Assembly: GCA_028245195.1 (NCBI GenBank)
Contig: JAOKCF010000015.1
Span: 1-37,396, forward strand
DNA: 37,396 bases
Source of the DNA: Vicingaceae bacterium
GTDB taxonomy: Bacteria; Bacteroidota; Bacteroidia; Flavobacteriales_E; Vicingaceae
Reading direction: 5' to 3'
The notes under the pieces are model-generated. The model saw nothing but the letters and a program-made list of their open reading frames with translations, ran no database searches and was not told the origin of the DNA. Below are positions 23,877 to 34,208 of this stretch, one piece after another (the first letter of the stretch is position 1; each line of letters begins with the position of its first letter). The position numbers and the translations under genes are program-made.

Positions 23877-24863
23877 TCACAACTCAAATTGCTCATTCAT
23901 CTGTGCAATCCGAAAGCCTTTATTGATTACTGTTTTATATGCGCTGCTCGTAGAATCAATAACTGGGTTGGTGTGGTTAAAGTGAATGAAAATCACCTTC
24001 TTTTTGTTGGCGCTCGTCATGCCCTTAAATTGCTCTAAGCTCTCAATAATAAACGGGTGGGGGATTTCCGAAATATCTCGGTTATTGAGCTCTACGCCAT
24101 CAAAAAAGGTAGCATCCAAAAAAGCAAAGTCCACTTGCTCTATTTCGGCAACAATGTTTCTTTCCCACTTTTCCCATTTGTCAATGTCTGGAATAAATAA
24201 AGCATTCTTATTAGGTCCTTGTATTTTGTATCCTACTGTTTCAGAAAATTCATCTCTATGCGGCACCAGTAAAGGTATTACTTTCAGTTCACCGGAAAGT
24301 TGAATGGCGGAATCAGCTTTTAATGCCTTAATTGCAATGTTCTCCCGATTTACCAATTGACTCCAAGGTCCGTTATTTTCTAAAAAAGTCTTCATGCGCG
24401 GCATAGCGTAAACCGGAGTTCGGTTTGCGTCCACTACTTCTTTACCCAGATACATTAATCCGGTGTAATGGCCAATGTGTGCATGGGTTAAGAAAATGCC
24501 GTCTATCATTTCGTTTTCACTATTCGGCTCCAATTGGGTTAGCTTTTTCATCTGAATGCACATGTCGGGAGTCGCTTCAAATAAATACGTTTTGTTGGTG
24601 GAAGCGTCAACCACACCTATAGCAACAACCTTTCTATCCGGATCAGGATTCTCAAACAAACCCTTGCAGCATGCTTTTTTGCATCCAATTTGCGGTGAGC
24701 CGGCATCTTGAATCGTTCCTAACACCACCAAGGTAGTTTTTGTAATTGGCGCAGTAGATACTTTTTCGCTCACTACTTCATGAGCAGTTGTGTCGCCACA
24801 AGCACTTATTAATAGGGTAGTGGTCGTGCAAAACAAAAGAACCGTGGTATTGAAATACTTCAT
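23877..24863 (-). CDS. PqqB-like metallo-beta-lactamase-fold lipoprotein
   Basis: The protein has 328 residues with a lipoprotein signal ending LLISAC (Cys22). The body has the layout of PqqB-type metallo-beta-lactamase-fold hydrolases: VLGTIQDAGSPQIGC followed by KKACC, a Cys cluster like the structural zinc site of PqqB, then LTHAHIGHYTG, the metal-binding loop. Compared with the classical HxHxDH motif, the Asp is Gly (HAHIGH), so one metal site may be altered or single. Later ligands appear in LVPHRDEFSETVG, FIPDIDKW, FLDATFF and FIHFNHTNP. No pqq genes are nearby, so a role in cofactor synthesis is unlikely; substrate and reaction are unknown. ClpB lies upstream on the same strand, separated by a terminator. 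Confidence 0.85.
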   Translation of the reverse strand: MKYFNTTVLLFCTTTTLLISACGDTTAHEVVSEKVSTAPITKTTLVVLGTIQDAGSPQIGCKKACCKGLFENPDPDRKVVAIGVVDASTNKTYLFEATPDMCIQMKKLTQLEPNSENEMIDGIFLTHAHIGHYTGLMYLGKEVVDANRTPVYAMPRMKTFLENNGPWSQLVNRENIAIKALKADSAIQLSGELKVIPLLVPHRDEFSETVGYKIQGPNKNALFIPDIDKWEKWERNIVAEIEQVDFAFLDATFFDGVELNNRDISEIPHPFIIESLEQFKGMTSANKKKVIFIHFNHTNPVIDSTSSAYKTVINKGFRIAQMNEQFEL

Positions 24864-24936
24864 TTGACTTACTTTTTTGTGATTCGCTTCAAAAATAGAA
24901 CAAAGATGCTAAAACCAAGTGTTGTATTTAGCCAAC

Positions 24937-24968
24937 AAAAAGCCCAAAGAATTTCTTCTTTGGGCTTT
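24937..24968 (-). terminator. terminator after clpB
   Basis: Two perfectly complementary 13-nt arms (24939-24951 and 24956-24968) enclose a TTTC loop. On the minus strand the hairpin ends in a T tract. It lies 20 nt past the clpB stop and before the metallo-hydrolase gene. Confidence 0.88.
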
Positions 24969-24987
24969 CATTGAAATAGACTGCTAC

Positions 24988-27612
24988 TTAAGCCTTAATA
25001 GCTTGTTGTATTTCTTCTTCCAACGGTTTTCTAAAAACAACAGTGCTTTCAAATACATCCATTACCACCAAATCTCCAGGTGCAATTTTACTTGCTAAAA
25101 TGTCTTTCGACAATTGGTTCAGTACTTCTCGCTGTAGTGCTCTTTTAATTGGTCGAGCACCAAATTGAGGGTCGTAACCAATTTCAGAGAGGTAATTGAT
25201 CACTTCTTCTGTTGCAGTTAACGTAATGTTGTTTTTCGCTGCCAACTTCTCAATGCCTTTCAACTGTATTTTTACAATTTTTTTCACATCGTTTTTCGTT
25301 AATGGCGTAAACATAATGGTTTCATCAATACGGTTCAGAAACTCTGGTCGCAATGTTTTGCGCATCAATGCAAGTACTTCAATTTTTGTGCTTTCCATTA
25401 CGCTGTCAATGTTTTTATCGTCTAAGTTCTCAAACCGCTCTTGAATAATTCCAGAGCCCAAGTTAGAGGTCATGATGATAATGGTGTTTTTAAAGTTCAC
25501 CATTCGACCTTTGTTATCGGTCAATCTTCCATCGTCTAACACCTGCAACAAAATGTTAAATACATCTGGGTGAGCTTTCTCGATTTCATCGAGCAATACA
25601 ACAGAGTAGGGCTTTCTTCGCACAGCTTCGGTTAATTGTCCGCCTTCATCATAACCAACATATCCTGGAGGTGCACCAATTAATCGAGAAACAGCATGCC
25701 GCTCTTGGTATTCACTCATGTCAACTCTTGTCATTGAATTTTCATCGTCGAACAAGTACTCACTTAATGATTTTGCCAATTCTGTTTTACCAACACCTGT
25801 AGTTCCCAAAAAGATGAACGACCCGATAGGTTTCTTTTCGTCTTGCAAACCAGCTCGGCTTCTTCGAATAGCATCAGCTACGGCTTCAATCGCTTCATTT
25901 TGTCCTACCACACGTTTGTGCAACTCATCTTCCAAGTAAAGCAGTTTTTCCCGCTCACTTTGTAGCATCTTAGAAATTGGTATTCCTGTCCATCGGCTCA
26001 CAACATCAGCAATCTCTTCCGCATCTACTTCTTCTTTAATCAAAGTTGACTTCTCCTTCAATTCAACCAATTGCGCTTTGTAGCTCTCTAAACTGGCTTC
26101 GCTCTCGTTAATCTTTCCGTAACGAATTTCCGCTACCTTCTCATAGTTTCCTGATCGTTCAGCTTGCTCTGCTTCAAATTTGTAATTGTCAATTTCCTCT
26201 TTTGCTTTTTGTATGCCGTCTACAATCTCACGTTCTGCTTGCCATTTGGCACTTAGTTCATTTCGTCTTTCATTAAGGTTGGCAATTTCTTCTGAAAGGA
26301 CTTTTAATTTAGCCGTGTCTTTCTCACGCTTAATGGCCTCTCTTTCAATTTCAAGCTGCATTACCTTTCGGTCTAGTTCATCTAGCTCTTCAGGTTTAGA
26401 GTTCATTTCCATGCGCAATTTAGCGGCTGCTTCATCAATCAAGTCAATGGCTTTGTCTGGTAAAAAACGGTCGGTAATGTATCGTTGCGATAGTTCTACT
26501 GCGGTTATAATTGCCTCATCTTTAATTTGAACCCTGTGGTGTGTTTCGTACTTCTCCTTTATTCCTCTTAATATCGAAATGGCATCCTCGTTGCTTGGTT
26601 CGTCAATCATTACTTTTTGGAAACGTCTTTCAAGGGCCTTGTCCTTTTCAAAATACTTTTGGTATTCATTCAACGTAGTTGCTCCAATTGCTCGCAGCTC
26701 ACCTCTTGCCAAAGCTGGTTTCAAAATATTTGCTGCATCCATGGCACCTTCGCCACCACCTGCACCGACTAAGATGTGGATTTCGTCAATGAATAGAACA
26801 ATTTCTCCGTCCGCAGAAGTTACTTCTTTAATCACCGATTTCAATCGATCTTCAAACTCTCCTTTGTATTTAGCACCTGCAATTAGCGCGCCCATGTCAA
26901 GCGAGTAGATTTGTTTACTCTTTAAATTGTCTGGTACATCTTCATTTATAATTCTGTGCGCTAATCCTTCGGCAATAGCGGTTTTACCAACTCCTGGCTC
27001 ACCAATTAAAATAGGGTTGTTCTTCGTTCTTCTTGATAATATTTGAAGGACTCTTCTTATTTCCTCATCTCTTCCGATAACTGGATCTAGCTTATTTTCA
27101 GCCGCTAACTTGTTTAAGTTTTTCGCGTACTTTTCTAATGAGTTGTAATTGTCTTCGGCAGAAGTAGAAGTAACTTTTTCGCCTTTTCTCAATTCAAGAA
27201 TAGCAGCTTTTAAATCTTTCTTATTTAGTCCGCTATCCTTTAGCATTTGTGCAACGGAATCGGAGCCGTTAAGCAATGCCATTATTAAGTGCTCAATGGA
27301 AACGTATTCATCTCCGAAAGACTTCAAGAGGCTATTTGCTTCTTGTAATGTTGCATTTGCAGATTTGGATAAGTATCGCTCTCCGCCTTGAACAGTTGGG
27401 TATCCTTTTAATATGCTGTCTGTTGCTTGTTCAATAATGTCTGCGTTAACGCCTAATTTTTTAAGTAAAAAGGGTGTAACGTTTTCGTCTGAATCGAGAA
27501 TGGCTTTTAAGATATGCCCATTTTCAATCGCCTGATGATTCGAACTTGTAGCCAATAGTTGGGCTTGTTGAATCACTTCTTGCGATTTTATGGTATAGTT
27601 TTTAAAATTCAT
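24988..27612 (-). CDS. clpB: ClpB ATP-dependent protein disaggregase
   Basis: The protein has 874 residues, the usual length of ClpB, the Hsp100 ring that pulls polypeptides out of aggregates with DnaK. Domains in order: N-terminal Clp_N repeats (1-145); first AAA+ domain with Walker A GEPGVGKT at 204-211, Walker B FIDEIH and the pore loop [12 protein letters not shown] at about 245-256; the long coiled-coil middle domain (about 395-525), which is diagnostic for ClpB over ClpA and ClpC; second AAA+ domain with Walker A GTTGVGKT at 603-610, pore loop GYVGYDEGG at 650-658 and Walker B LLDEIE at 673-678; and a C-terminal D2 small domain ending about 870. No CIRCE element is visible upstream, so the heat-shock control is not apparent from the sequence. 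Confidence 0.97.
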   Translation of the reverse strand: MNFKNYTIKSQEVIQQAQLLATSSNHQAIENGHILKAILDSDENVTPFLLKKLGVNADIIEQATDSILKGYPTVQGGERYLSKSANATLQEANSLLKSFGDEYVSIEHLIMALLNGSDSVAQMLKDSGLNKKDLKAAILELRKGEKVTSTSAEDNYNSLEKYAKNLNKLAAENKLDPVIGRDEEIRRVLQILSRRTKNNPILIGEPGVGKTAIAEGLAHRIINEDVPDNLKSKQIYSLDMGALIAGAKYKGEFEDRLKSVIKEVTSADGEIVLFIDEIHILVGAGGGEGAMDAANILKPALARGELRAIGATTLNEYQKYFEKDKALERRFQKVMIDEPSNEDAISILRGIKEKYETHHRVQIKDEAIITAVELSQRYITDRFLPDKAIDLIDEAAAKLRMEMNSKPEELDELDRKVMQLEIEREAIKREKDTAKLKVLSEEIANLNERRNELSAKWQAEREIVDGIQKAKEEIDNYKFEAEQAERSGNYEKVAEIRYGKINESEASLESYKAQLVELKEKSTLIKEEVDAEEIADVVSRWTGIPISKMLQSEREKLLYLEDELHKRVVGQNEAIEAVADAIRRSRAGLQDEKKPIGSFIFLGTTGVGKTELAKSLSEYLFDDENSMTRVDMSEYQERHAVSRLIGAPPGYVGYDEGGQLTEAVRRKPYSVVLLDEIEKAHPDVFNILLQVLDDGRLTDNKGRMVNFKNTIIIMTSNLGSGIIQERFENLDDKNIDSVMESTKIEVLALMRKTLRPEFLNRIDETIMFTPLTKNDVKKIVKIQLKGIEKLAAKNNITLTATEEVINYLSEIGYDPQFGARPIKRALQREVLNQLSKDILASKIAPGDLVVMDVFESTVVFRKPLEEEIQQAIKA

Positions 27613-27835
27613 TTCTGTACGGTTTTTTGATTTCTACTTCTAATCATCAAATTAATCACCAAAGCAAAAAAGTTAAGCTTCAATGACTTTTTGGCTGAAT
27701 TTCGACTAAATTATACATGAATTAGCTCATTCTGCTATCTAAATGACATTATTCTACTACTAATCTCTATCTTGAGATTTATTATAGGGAGCTGTTGAAC
27801 GAAAGAAAACGAAGTAACGCTGCTCTGAATCGTTC
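27613..27835. other. intergenic region upstream of clpB
   Basis: These 223 bases lie between the aminopeptidase stop and the clpB start. I see no terminator hairpin, RNA gene or clear -7 box; TTAATTTG on the minus strand near 27650 is a one-mismatch candidate. Confidence 0.35.
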
Positions 27836-29737
27836 CTAATTTATCTTTTGAAACTTAGTTCTTTGGACTTCGTTATTACCTTCAATTTCAATCACGTAAA
27901 AGCAATTGCTTAAGTTACTCACGTCAATGTATTGATTGAAGCGTTGTTGTTGAACTAATTTGCCCTCCAAACTATATATACGAACTGCACTGCCAATGTA
28001 ATCTGCCTTGTTTTCGAAATACAAGTAATCTCTCGTTGGATTAGGAAATACAGCTAATTTTTTCGCAGCAACAGCTTCAGAAATTTCTACAGTGATTAAT
28101 TCTTTTGCAAAAATCCGATCGTCTGGATTAAAAATAACGTTCGTTACACCTGGGAGGTTTGGGATATTAAACGTTTGATTGTTAGCACTAGGATTGACAA
28201 CAATAATGGTGTCTAGATTATTTCCTGTCAGTCTATAGGGGATAGGTATTTCGAAAAATGAAACAGCCGTATCTGAAGGAAGTTGATAAACATTTAAGGT
28301 CAAGTTACTGCCATTTACACTCCAAGTAGTATTCATTTGTGGGTACCCAGGACCATAAATCCAATCATTGAAAAACTCTGTTAAACTCTGACCGTAACTC
28401 GCTTCAAAATGAGCTTTTAAATCCGGTGTTCTGGCAAAGCCAAAGGCCAAACTCGAATCAGAAATGTAATTTTTTACACCGGCAAAAAAGGCGCTATCTC
28501 CAATTTTCCATCTCAACGTGTGCAAAGTAATGGCTCCTTTATTATATACCTGGTTGTTAAAGAGGCTATTTACATTACTAGTGTCGTAGCGGTATACAGA
28601 GCCGTTAGGATATGCAAAACCCGATCGTTTGGTTTGATCGAGCCAAACCTGCCAAAACAAAGTATTGTGAACAACTCCGAATTCATAGGTCAATCCTGTA
28701 ATGTAAGTTGCAAAAGATTCGTTTAGCCACAGGTCACTCCATGAACCACAGGTGATCTTATTTCCAAACCACTGATGCGCCAATTCGTGAGCTTTTAATC
28801 CACCACCATAACTACCCATAAAGCTAATGGTCTGGTGTTCCATTCCACCACCAAATGTGAAAGAGGCGTGACCGTATTTCTCATCTTTAAAAGGGTATTC
28901 GCCAAATAAAGAATCGAACAAGACCATAAAATCTTGAACACCAACTAAAGACTGTCCCTGAGATTCATTTTGAAATAAATAATGCTCCATTAAAATACTA
29001 TCTCCTTTAACGTATAATTGATCTTGGTAAGAATTATACTTCCCTGCGCCAATGGCCACTAAATAGGCTGCTGTAGGGTAGGTAGTTTTCCATTTGTATT
29101 TCAAATTTGTACCTATCGTGTCAATTCCTTGTAAAAGGCCTAAGGAAGCTACCTTATTGCCTTGTGGAACAGTTACTTGAATACTAATGGAGTCTGCTTT
29201 ATCGGTTAAGTCACTTTTACAAGGCCACCAATCACTTGCTCCGTAAGGTTCTGAAAGAGTCCAAATTAGATTGCCATTGGGCACATTAACTCGTGCAAAA
29301 GGTGTTCCTACAGGATTACCGCTAGGTGTTCCTTTATAAAATACCTGCACTGAATCGTACGTTTGAGAAGGGTTACGGCTTGGAAAAACAAAACTTACCG
29401 TATTGAATCCATTTGTGTTTGCCGTTAAATAGGTGATTTGATGATATACTATTGAGTCGACAACTAATTGATTGCCAAAATCTAAAACAATACTATCCAT
29501 CGCAGTTAGCGCTTCAAAATGAACAGTAATATTTCCTTGTACGAACCGGACAGCAGGATCTAAAACTAAGTCAATTTTATAATAATGAACGTTGTAATCT
29601 GAAGTTTGTGGTGCAGACTTGTTGTTCATTTTTCCAATAGCTGAGCGTTTTTCAACGTCAAATAATCTAGTTGGTACATGTTGAGCTGAAAGTGTTAAGC
29701 TCACAAAGCAAAGAAACATAAGTAGGTATCGCATCAT
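27836..29737 (-). CDS. secreted M1 family aminopeptidase with T9SS type A sorting tail
   Basis: The protein has 633 residues. A signal peptide (MMRYLLMFLCFVSLTLSAQ) precedes the M1 beta-saddle domain (about 45-245). The thermolysin-like catalytic domain carries GGGMEHQ (297-302; the usual GAMEN is GGMEH here), the zinc motif HELAHQ (His317, Glu318, His321) and the third ligand Glu340 in NESFA exactly 18 residues after the second His. The family ERAP-like C-terminal domain is missing; instead there is a linker and the tail KKLAVFPNPTRDYLYFE to the end, a type IX secretion sorting signal. It removes N-terminal residues from peptides outside the cell or on its surface. The Asn-to-His change in GAMEN could shift exopeptidase specificity. 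The gene stands alone. Confidence 0.93.
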   Translation of the reverse strand: MMRYLLMFLCFVSLTLSAQHVPTRLFDVEKRSAIGKMNNKSAPQTSDYNVHYYKIDLVLDPAVRFVQGNITVHFEALTAMDSIVLDFGNQLVVDSIVYHQITYLTANTNGFNTVSFVFPSRNPSQTYDSVQVFYKGTPSGNPVGTPFARVNVPNGNLIWTLSEPYGASDWWPCKSDLTDKADSISIQVTVPQGNKVASLGLLQGIDTIGTNLKYKWKTTYPTAAYLVAIGAGKYNSYQDQLYVKGDSILMEHYLFQNESQGQSLVGVQDFMVLFDSLFGEYPFKDEKYGHASFTFGGGMEHQTISFMGSYGGGLKAHELAHQWFGNKITCGSWSDLWLNESFATYITGLTYEFGVVHNTLFWQVWLDQTKRSGFAYPNGSVYRYDTSNVNSLFNNQVYNKGAITLHTLRWKIGDSAFFAGVKNYISDSSLAFGFARTPDLKAHFEASYGQSLTEFFNDWIYGPGYPQMNTTWSVNGSNLTLNVYQLPSDTAVSFFEIPIPYRLTGNNLDTIIVVNPSANNQTFNIPNLPGVTNVIFNPDDRIFAKELITVEISEAVAAKKLAVFPNPTRDYLYFENKADYIGSAVRIYSLEGKLVQQQRFNQYIDVSNLSNCFYVIEIEGNNEVQRTKFQKIN

Positions 29738-29738
29738 A

Positions 29739-29752
29739 ACTAATATATTAGT
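29739..29752. promoter_or_regulatory. 14-bp perfect palindrome at the aminopeptidase start
   Basis: ACTAATATATTAGT is a perfect palindrome one base upstream of the ATG at 29737. It could bind a dimeric regulator, or hairpin over the ribosome entry site. It is A/T-rich, so chance occurrence is possible. Confidence 0.3.
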
Positions 29753-29895
29753 CCATAAATTTAACTCAAAACCTTTGCTTATTGTTTACTTGCAGCAGAG
29801 ATTCGCTGAATTGTCGAAAACTAATCCAAAACTTAGAGTTGAGATTTTAGCTTTCCCTTGAAAAATCGTTTACTATTGTTGTTTAAATAAATTCT

Positions 29896-31203
29896 ATGGC
29901 ACAATCCTATAAAAAGGCTTTCTACTTATTGACATCTTTGTTTTTTACGTTCGGATTAATCACCGTATTGGTCGATTCTTTAATACCGAGGTTGAAAGAC
30001 ATATTTGAATTGTCCTACTTTCAGGCTGGTATGGTGCAGTTTGCCTTTTTTATCGCCTATGGTATAATCTCCATTCCTTCAGGTATATTACTTCATAAAA
30101 TTGGGTATAAAAGAGGAATTATGTTGGGTTTGGCAATTATGGGAGTCGGGTGTTTGTTGTTTCTGCCAGCAGCAGTTTATCGACAGTTTCCCATATTTAT
30201 GTTGGGGTACTTTACACTTGCTTCGGGCATGACTATTCTACAAGTTGCCGCCAATCCATATGTTACCATTTTGGGAGAGCCTAGAACTGCTTCAAGTCGA
30301 TTGATTTTATCGCAAGCGTTTAACTCCTTAGGAACAACAATAGCTCCAGCAATTGGAGCTATTTTTATCTTAAGTGATACTATTAAATCATCTAGTGAGA
30401 TAAGCGTACTCAATGAGTCAGACTTACAAGTATATATGGATTCCGAATCTTCTGCCATTAGGTTGCCTTTTATTGTGTTAGCAGGGGCTTTGATTTTGTT
30501 GTCTTTTATCGTTTCTAAAACCAACTTGCCACAACTTTTATCTACCAAGATTAAGGGGAATTACACAGAGGCACTAAAACATACTAAATTAAAATTGGGA
30601 GCTGTTGGCATCTTCGTCTATGTAGGAGCTGAAGTGACTATTGGGAGTTACTTGGTTAATTATTTTATGGATATGAACTTAGCAGAAGTTATTCGGTCTA
30701 CTCCATTTATGAATTCTATCGCTTCTAGTTTTCATTCTGGAGGATTAGAGTCTGTTGATGGTAAGGCCGTTGTGGCTACGTTTGTAACATTTTACTGGGG
30801 AGGGGCAATGGTAGGTCGTTTCATTGGTTCTTACCTTACTAAAATTTTCAAACCCAATTTGGTGTTGACTGTTTTTGCTTCATTGGCTATTTGTTGTGTG
30901 TTAATTACTGTTTCCACAACAGGAATAGCTGCGTTATGGTCTATTGTAGGGGCAGGGTTGTTTAATTCCATTATGTTCCCTACCATTTTTAGCATTGCCA
31001 TTGAAGATTTGGGAAACTTGAAACCGGAAGGCTCGGGAGTGCTTTGCACCGCCATAGCAGGAGGAGCATTTATACCACCCATGTTCGGTTTTTTTGCTGA
31101 TGTGAGCGGCTTTAAAATTGCTTTTTCGTTGGTTATTCTCTGTTACGCCTATATCTTATTTTTTGGAAGGGTTTCGTCTACTCTTAAAGCTTCGACAACA
31201 TGA
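29896..31203 (+). CDS. FucP/NagP-type sugar MFS transporter
   Basis: The protein has 435 residues and 12 predicted membrane spans of the major facilitator superfamily. It matches the fucose/glucose-galactose proton symporter (FucP/GluP/NagP) group: an N-terminal half with FELSYFQAGMVQFAFFIAYG and SGILLHKIGYKRG, then the diagnostic block LQVAANPYVTILGEPRTASS and LILSQAFNSLGTT. The C-terminal half carries FYWGGAMVGRFIGSYL and FPTIFSIAIEDLG. It is an inner-membrane importer of a monosaccharide. Its TGA overlaps the ATG of the GH92 gene (ATGA at 31200-31203), so it most likely brings in mannose or another hexose freed by the mannosidases of this island; NagP-like GlcNAc uptake is the other option. 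Confidence 0.9.
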   Translation: MAQSYKKAFYLLTSLFFTFGLITVLVDSLIPRLKDIFELSYFQAGMVQFAFFIAYGIISIPSGILLHKIGYKRGIMLGLAIMGVGCLLFLPAAVYRQFPIFMLGYFTLASGMTILQVAANPYVTILGEPRTASSRLILSQAFNSLGTTIAPAIGAIFILSDTIKSSSEISVLNESDLQVYMDSESSAIRLPFIVLAGALILLSFIVSKTNLPQLLSTKIKGNYTEALKHTKLKLGAVGIFVYVGAEVTIGSYLVNYFMDMNLAEVIRSTPFMNSIASSFHSGGLESVDGKAVVATFVTFYWGGAMVGRFIGSYLTKIFKPNLVLTVFASLAICCVLITVSTTGIAALWSIVGAGLFNSIMFPTIFSIAIEDLGNLKPEGSGVLCTAIAGGAFIPPMFGFFADVSGFKIAFSLVILCYAYILFFGRVSSTLKASTT

Positions 31204-34121
31204 AAATTAAATTAGTTCTTGCTTTTTACTGCACGTTGGCTGTAACTTCTTGTCAAGAACAGTCAGCCCTTGAAAAAGAAGCAACCCAAACAGGAGTATT
31301 GCAATACGTTAATCCATTTATTGGTACCGGTGGTCACGGACATACCTTTCCAGGAGCAACGGTTCCATTTGGAATGCTGCAATTAAGCCCTGATACTCGA
31401 TTAGAAGGTTGGGATGGATGTTCGGGTTATCATTATTCAGATTCAATTATTTATGGCTTTTCTCATACTCATCTAAGCGGCACGGGTGTTAGTGATTATG
31501 GTGATTTACTGTTAATGCCTTCTCAAGGAGAAATTTATTTTGACAATGGCTTCAAGAGCAACGCCAAGGAAAGCTATCGTTCCAATTTTAGAAAAGAAAC
31601 AGAGAAAGCTAGTCCTGGATTATATAAGGTAACATTAGACAAGCATGATATTGATGTTCGTTTATTCGCGGGTAAACGAGCAGGTATTCATGAATATGTG
31701 TTTAATAAAGTGGATAAAAGTCATGTATTGCTTGATTTAGCGCATCGTGATGAAGTGTTGACTGATACACTGATTTTTCTAGACGATGGAAAAGTAGAAG
31801 GGAAGCGTATTTCTAAAGCTTGGGCAACGGAACAGCATTTCTATTTTTCATTACAGTTTTCTATGCCTTACCAAGCTGTTAAGTTAGATTCTTCAGGTAA
31901 AAAGGCGGCATTTACATTTGATGTAGAGGATGAGAAAGTCATTCTGGTAAAGGTTGGAATTTCAGCGGTGAGCATGGAAGGAGCTCGAAATAATTTAAAT
32001 TCAGAAATTGAAGAGTTTGATGTTAAACAGTTAAAAACATCAACCGAAGCTGCTTGGACAAAGGCGTTATCTAAAATTAAAGTAGAATCTGAAGATGAAG
32101 ATAGAAAGACCATCTTCTACACGGCTCTGTACCATACTATGATTGCTCCGAACTTATTTTCAGATGTGGATGGAAAGTACCGAGGGATGGACTTAAAAGT
32201 TCATGATTCGGACCATGAGGTGTACACCATTTTTTCATTGTGGGATACATTTAGAGCGGCTCACCCACTGTATACAATCATTGAACAAGACAGAACGAAA
32301 GACTTTCTAAAAACCTTTATGAAGCAATACGGCGATGGTGGAATTTTACCCATTTGGGAATTGTCAGCCAATTATACTGGTTGCATGATTGGTTATCATG
32401 GGGTTTCTGTGCTTGCTGATGCTCAAGTAAAAGGAATTGATGGAATTGATTGGAGTAAGGCGTTAGAAGCGATGAAACACTCCGCTAATCAAAATCATTT
32501 AGGATTGCAAGCCTACCGAAGTAAAGGTTTTATGGAAGTGCAAGATGAACCAGAATCGGTTTCAAAAACTTTGGAATATGCTTACGACGATTGGACGATT
32601 GCTCAAATGGCGAAGAGAATTGGCGATTCTGCTATTTACAATGAATTCATTCAACGGGCTCAATATTATAAAAACATGTTCAATCCGGAAGTTGGATTTA
32701 TGCAAAGTAAAGCGAATGGAGGCTGGAGTGTAGGGTTTAACCCTGCAGAAGTAAATTTCAACTTTACTGAAGCCAATTCTTGGCAGTACAGCATGTTTGT
32801 TCCTCAAGACATTCAAGGAATGATTGATTTATACGGTGGTAATGATGCTTTTGAAACCAAATTAGATCAATTGTTTACCACTGAAATGGAGTTGGCAGGA
32901 CGGCATCAAGCAGACATTACAGGTTTGATTGGTCAGTATGCTCATGGTAATGAACCAAGTCATCACATGGCTTATTTGTACAACTCTATTGGAAAGGCGC
33001 ACAAAACTCAAGAAAAGATACATCAAATCTTAACGGAGCAATACCAAAATGCATCCGATGGATTGATTGGCAATGAAGATTGCGGACAAATGTCTGCCTG
33101 GTATGTGTTAAGCGCAATGGGTTTTTATTCCGTTACGCCAGGAACTGATTATTATGTAATAGGTACGCCACACTTTAAGTCTGTCACGTTGAATTTAGAA
33201 AATGATAATCAATTCACTTTAAAGGCTAATGAGCTAAATTCAACCAACAATTATATTCAGTCAGCACGTTTAAATGGAGAAGTCTTGAACAGCACGAAAC
33301 TTCCTCACAAAACTATTGTGCAAGGAGGAGAGTTGGTCTTTGAAATGGGCGCTGAGCTAAATTTAGATTGGGGAACTGATGATTTACCAATAACAACTAT
33401 TGATAAAGAAAATCAACTCGTTGCAGCTCCATATTTCGTTGCTCCAAGCAGAACGTTTACTGAAACCATAGAAGTTGGTTTAGCCTCTGTAGATAAGGAA
33501 AGTCAGCTTTTTATTAAAGTAGGATCTTCTGCTTTTAAGCCTTATGAGACTGGGATTGTTATCGATCAGTCTACTGCTTTTGAAGCGTATGCTGAAAAAG
33601 AAGGTAAGCGGAGTTTTGTTGTGAAAGACGTGGATTACAAAAAGATTAAAGGAGGTCGGTCCATTCAATTGGACACGGAGTATTCAAATGAATATTCTGC
33701 TGGAGGAGATAATGGATTGATTGATTTGTTACGTGGAAGTGAAAACTTCAGAACAGGACAATGGCAAGGCTATTGGGGTAAAGATGTAAGCGCTGTGGTT
33801 GATTTAGGCGAAATAGAACGTATTTCAACCATTACGGTTGGTACGCTGCAAGATATTAAGTCTTGGATTTTTTATCCCAAGCAAGTGAGTGTTTCAATTT
33901 CAATAGATGGAAAGAACTTTGAGAAAGTAAAGACAATTAAAAATGCCTTTTCCGATCAGGAATACGGATCTTTTAAGCAAGACTTTGTATTCAAATTTAC
34001 AACGGAATTGAAAGCAAAATATGTGAAGGCAGAAGCAGAGAATTACGGAAAGATAGGCGAGTGGCACATGGGAGCAGAGAACGATGCGTGGTTGTTTGTG
34101 GATGAGATATTGATTGAATGA
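31200..34121 (+). CDS. GH92 alpha-mannosidase lipoprotein with C-terminal discoidin-like domain
   Basis: The protein has 973 residues. Its signal ends in lipobox TSC (Cys18). The GH92 domain starts with YVNPFIGTGGHGHTFPGATV and PFGMLQLSPDT (about 36-70), followed by WDGCSGYHYSD and YGFSHTHLSGTG. The (alpha/alpha)6 domain carries ANSWQY with Glu524 just before it (FTEANSWQ), where the family has its catalytic acid, and GNEDCGQMSAWY at 624-635, the conserved acidic base/calcium segment. After a linker, residues about 835-973 form an F5/8 type C-like domain (NGLIDLLRGSENFRTGQWQG, WHMGAENDAWLFVDEI). GH92 enzymes are exo-alpha-mannosidases acting mainly on alpha-1,2, 1,3 or 1,4 links of N-glycans; the linkage cannot be told here. 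Converges with the beta-mannosidase gene. Confidence 0.94.
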   Translation: MKIKLVLAFYCTLAVTSCQEQSALEKEATQTGVLQYVNPFIGTGGHGHTFPGATVPFGMLQLSPDTRLEGWDGCSGYHYSDSIIYGFSHTHLSGTGVSDYGDLLLMPSQGEIYFDNGFKSNAKESYRSNFRKETEKASPGLYKVTLDKHDIDVRLFAGKRAGIHEYVFNKVDKSHVLLDLAHRDEVLTDTLIFLDDGKVEGKRISKAWATEQHFYFSLQFSMPYQAVKLDSSGKKAAFTFDVEDEKVILVKVGISAVSMEGARNNLNSEIEEFDVKQLKTSTEAAWTKALSKIKVESEDEDRKTIFYTALYHTMIAPNLFSDVDGKYRGMDLKVHDSDHEVYTIFSLWDTFRAAHPLYTIIEQDRTKDFLKTFMKQYGDGGILPIWELSANYTGCMIGYHGVSVLADAQVKGIDGIDWSKALEAMKHSANQNHLGLQAYRSKGFMEVQDEPESVSKTLEYAYDDWTIAQMAKRIGDSAIYNEFIQRAQYYKNMFNPEVGFMQSKANGGWSVGFNPAEVNFNFTEANSWQYSMFVPQDIQGMIDLYGGNDAFETKLDQLFTTEMELAGRHQADITGLIGQYAHGNEPSHHMAYLYNSIGKAHKTQEKIHQILTEQYQNASDGLIGNEDCGQMSAWYVLSAMGFYSVTPGTDYYVIGTPHFKSVTLNLENDNQFTLKANELNSTNNYIQSARLNGEVLNSTKLPHKTIVQGGELVFEMGAELNLDWGTDDLPITTIDKENQLVAAPYFVAPSRTFTETIEVGLASVDKESQLFIKVGSSAFKPYETGIVIDQSTAFEAYAEKEGKRSFVVKDVDYKKIKGGRSIQLDTEYSNEYSAGGDNGLIDLLRGSENFRTGQWQGYWGKDVSAVVDLGEIERISTITVGTLQDIKSWIFYPKQVSVSISIDGKNFEKVKTIKNAFSDQEYGSFKQDFVFKFTTELKAKYVKAEAENYGKIGEWHMGAENDAWLFVDEILIE

Positions 34122-34208
34122 AGAATGTGAAATGTAGAATAAAGAACGATGAATTGCTTGCATTTCTCTGTATATATTTTATTTCTAACTCTTCACCCCA
34201 CACTTTAT

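Noticed and set aside
26186..26908. Plus-strand open frames of 114 and 109 codons within clpB
   Set aside because: They are antisense shadows of a highly conserved gene, with Ser-rich low-complexity translations and no start context.
34122..34208. Terminator between GH92 and beta-mannosidase genes
   Set aside because: I could not find a stable hairpin in these 87 bases.
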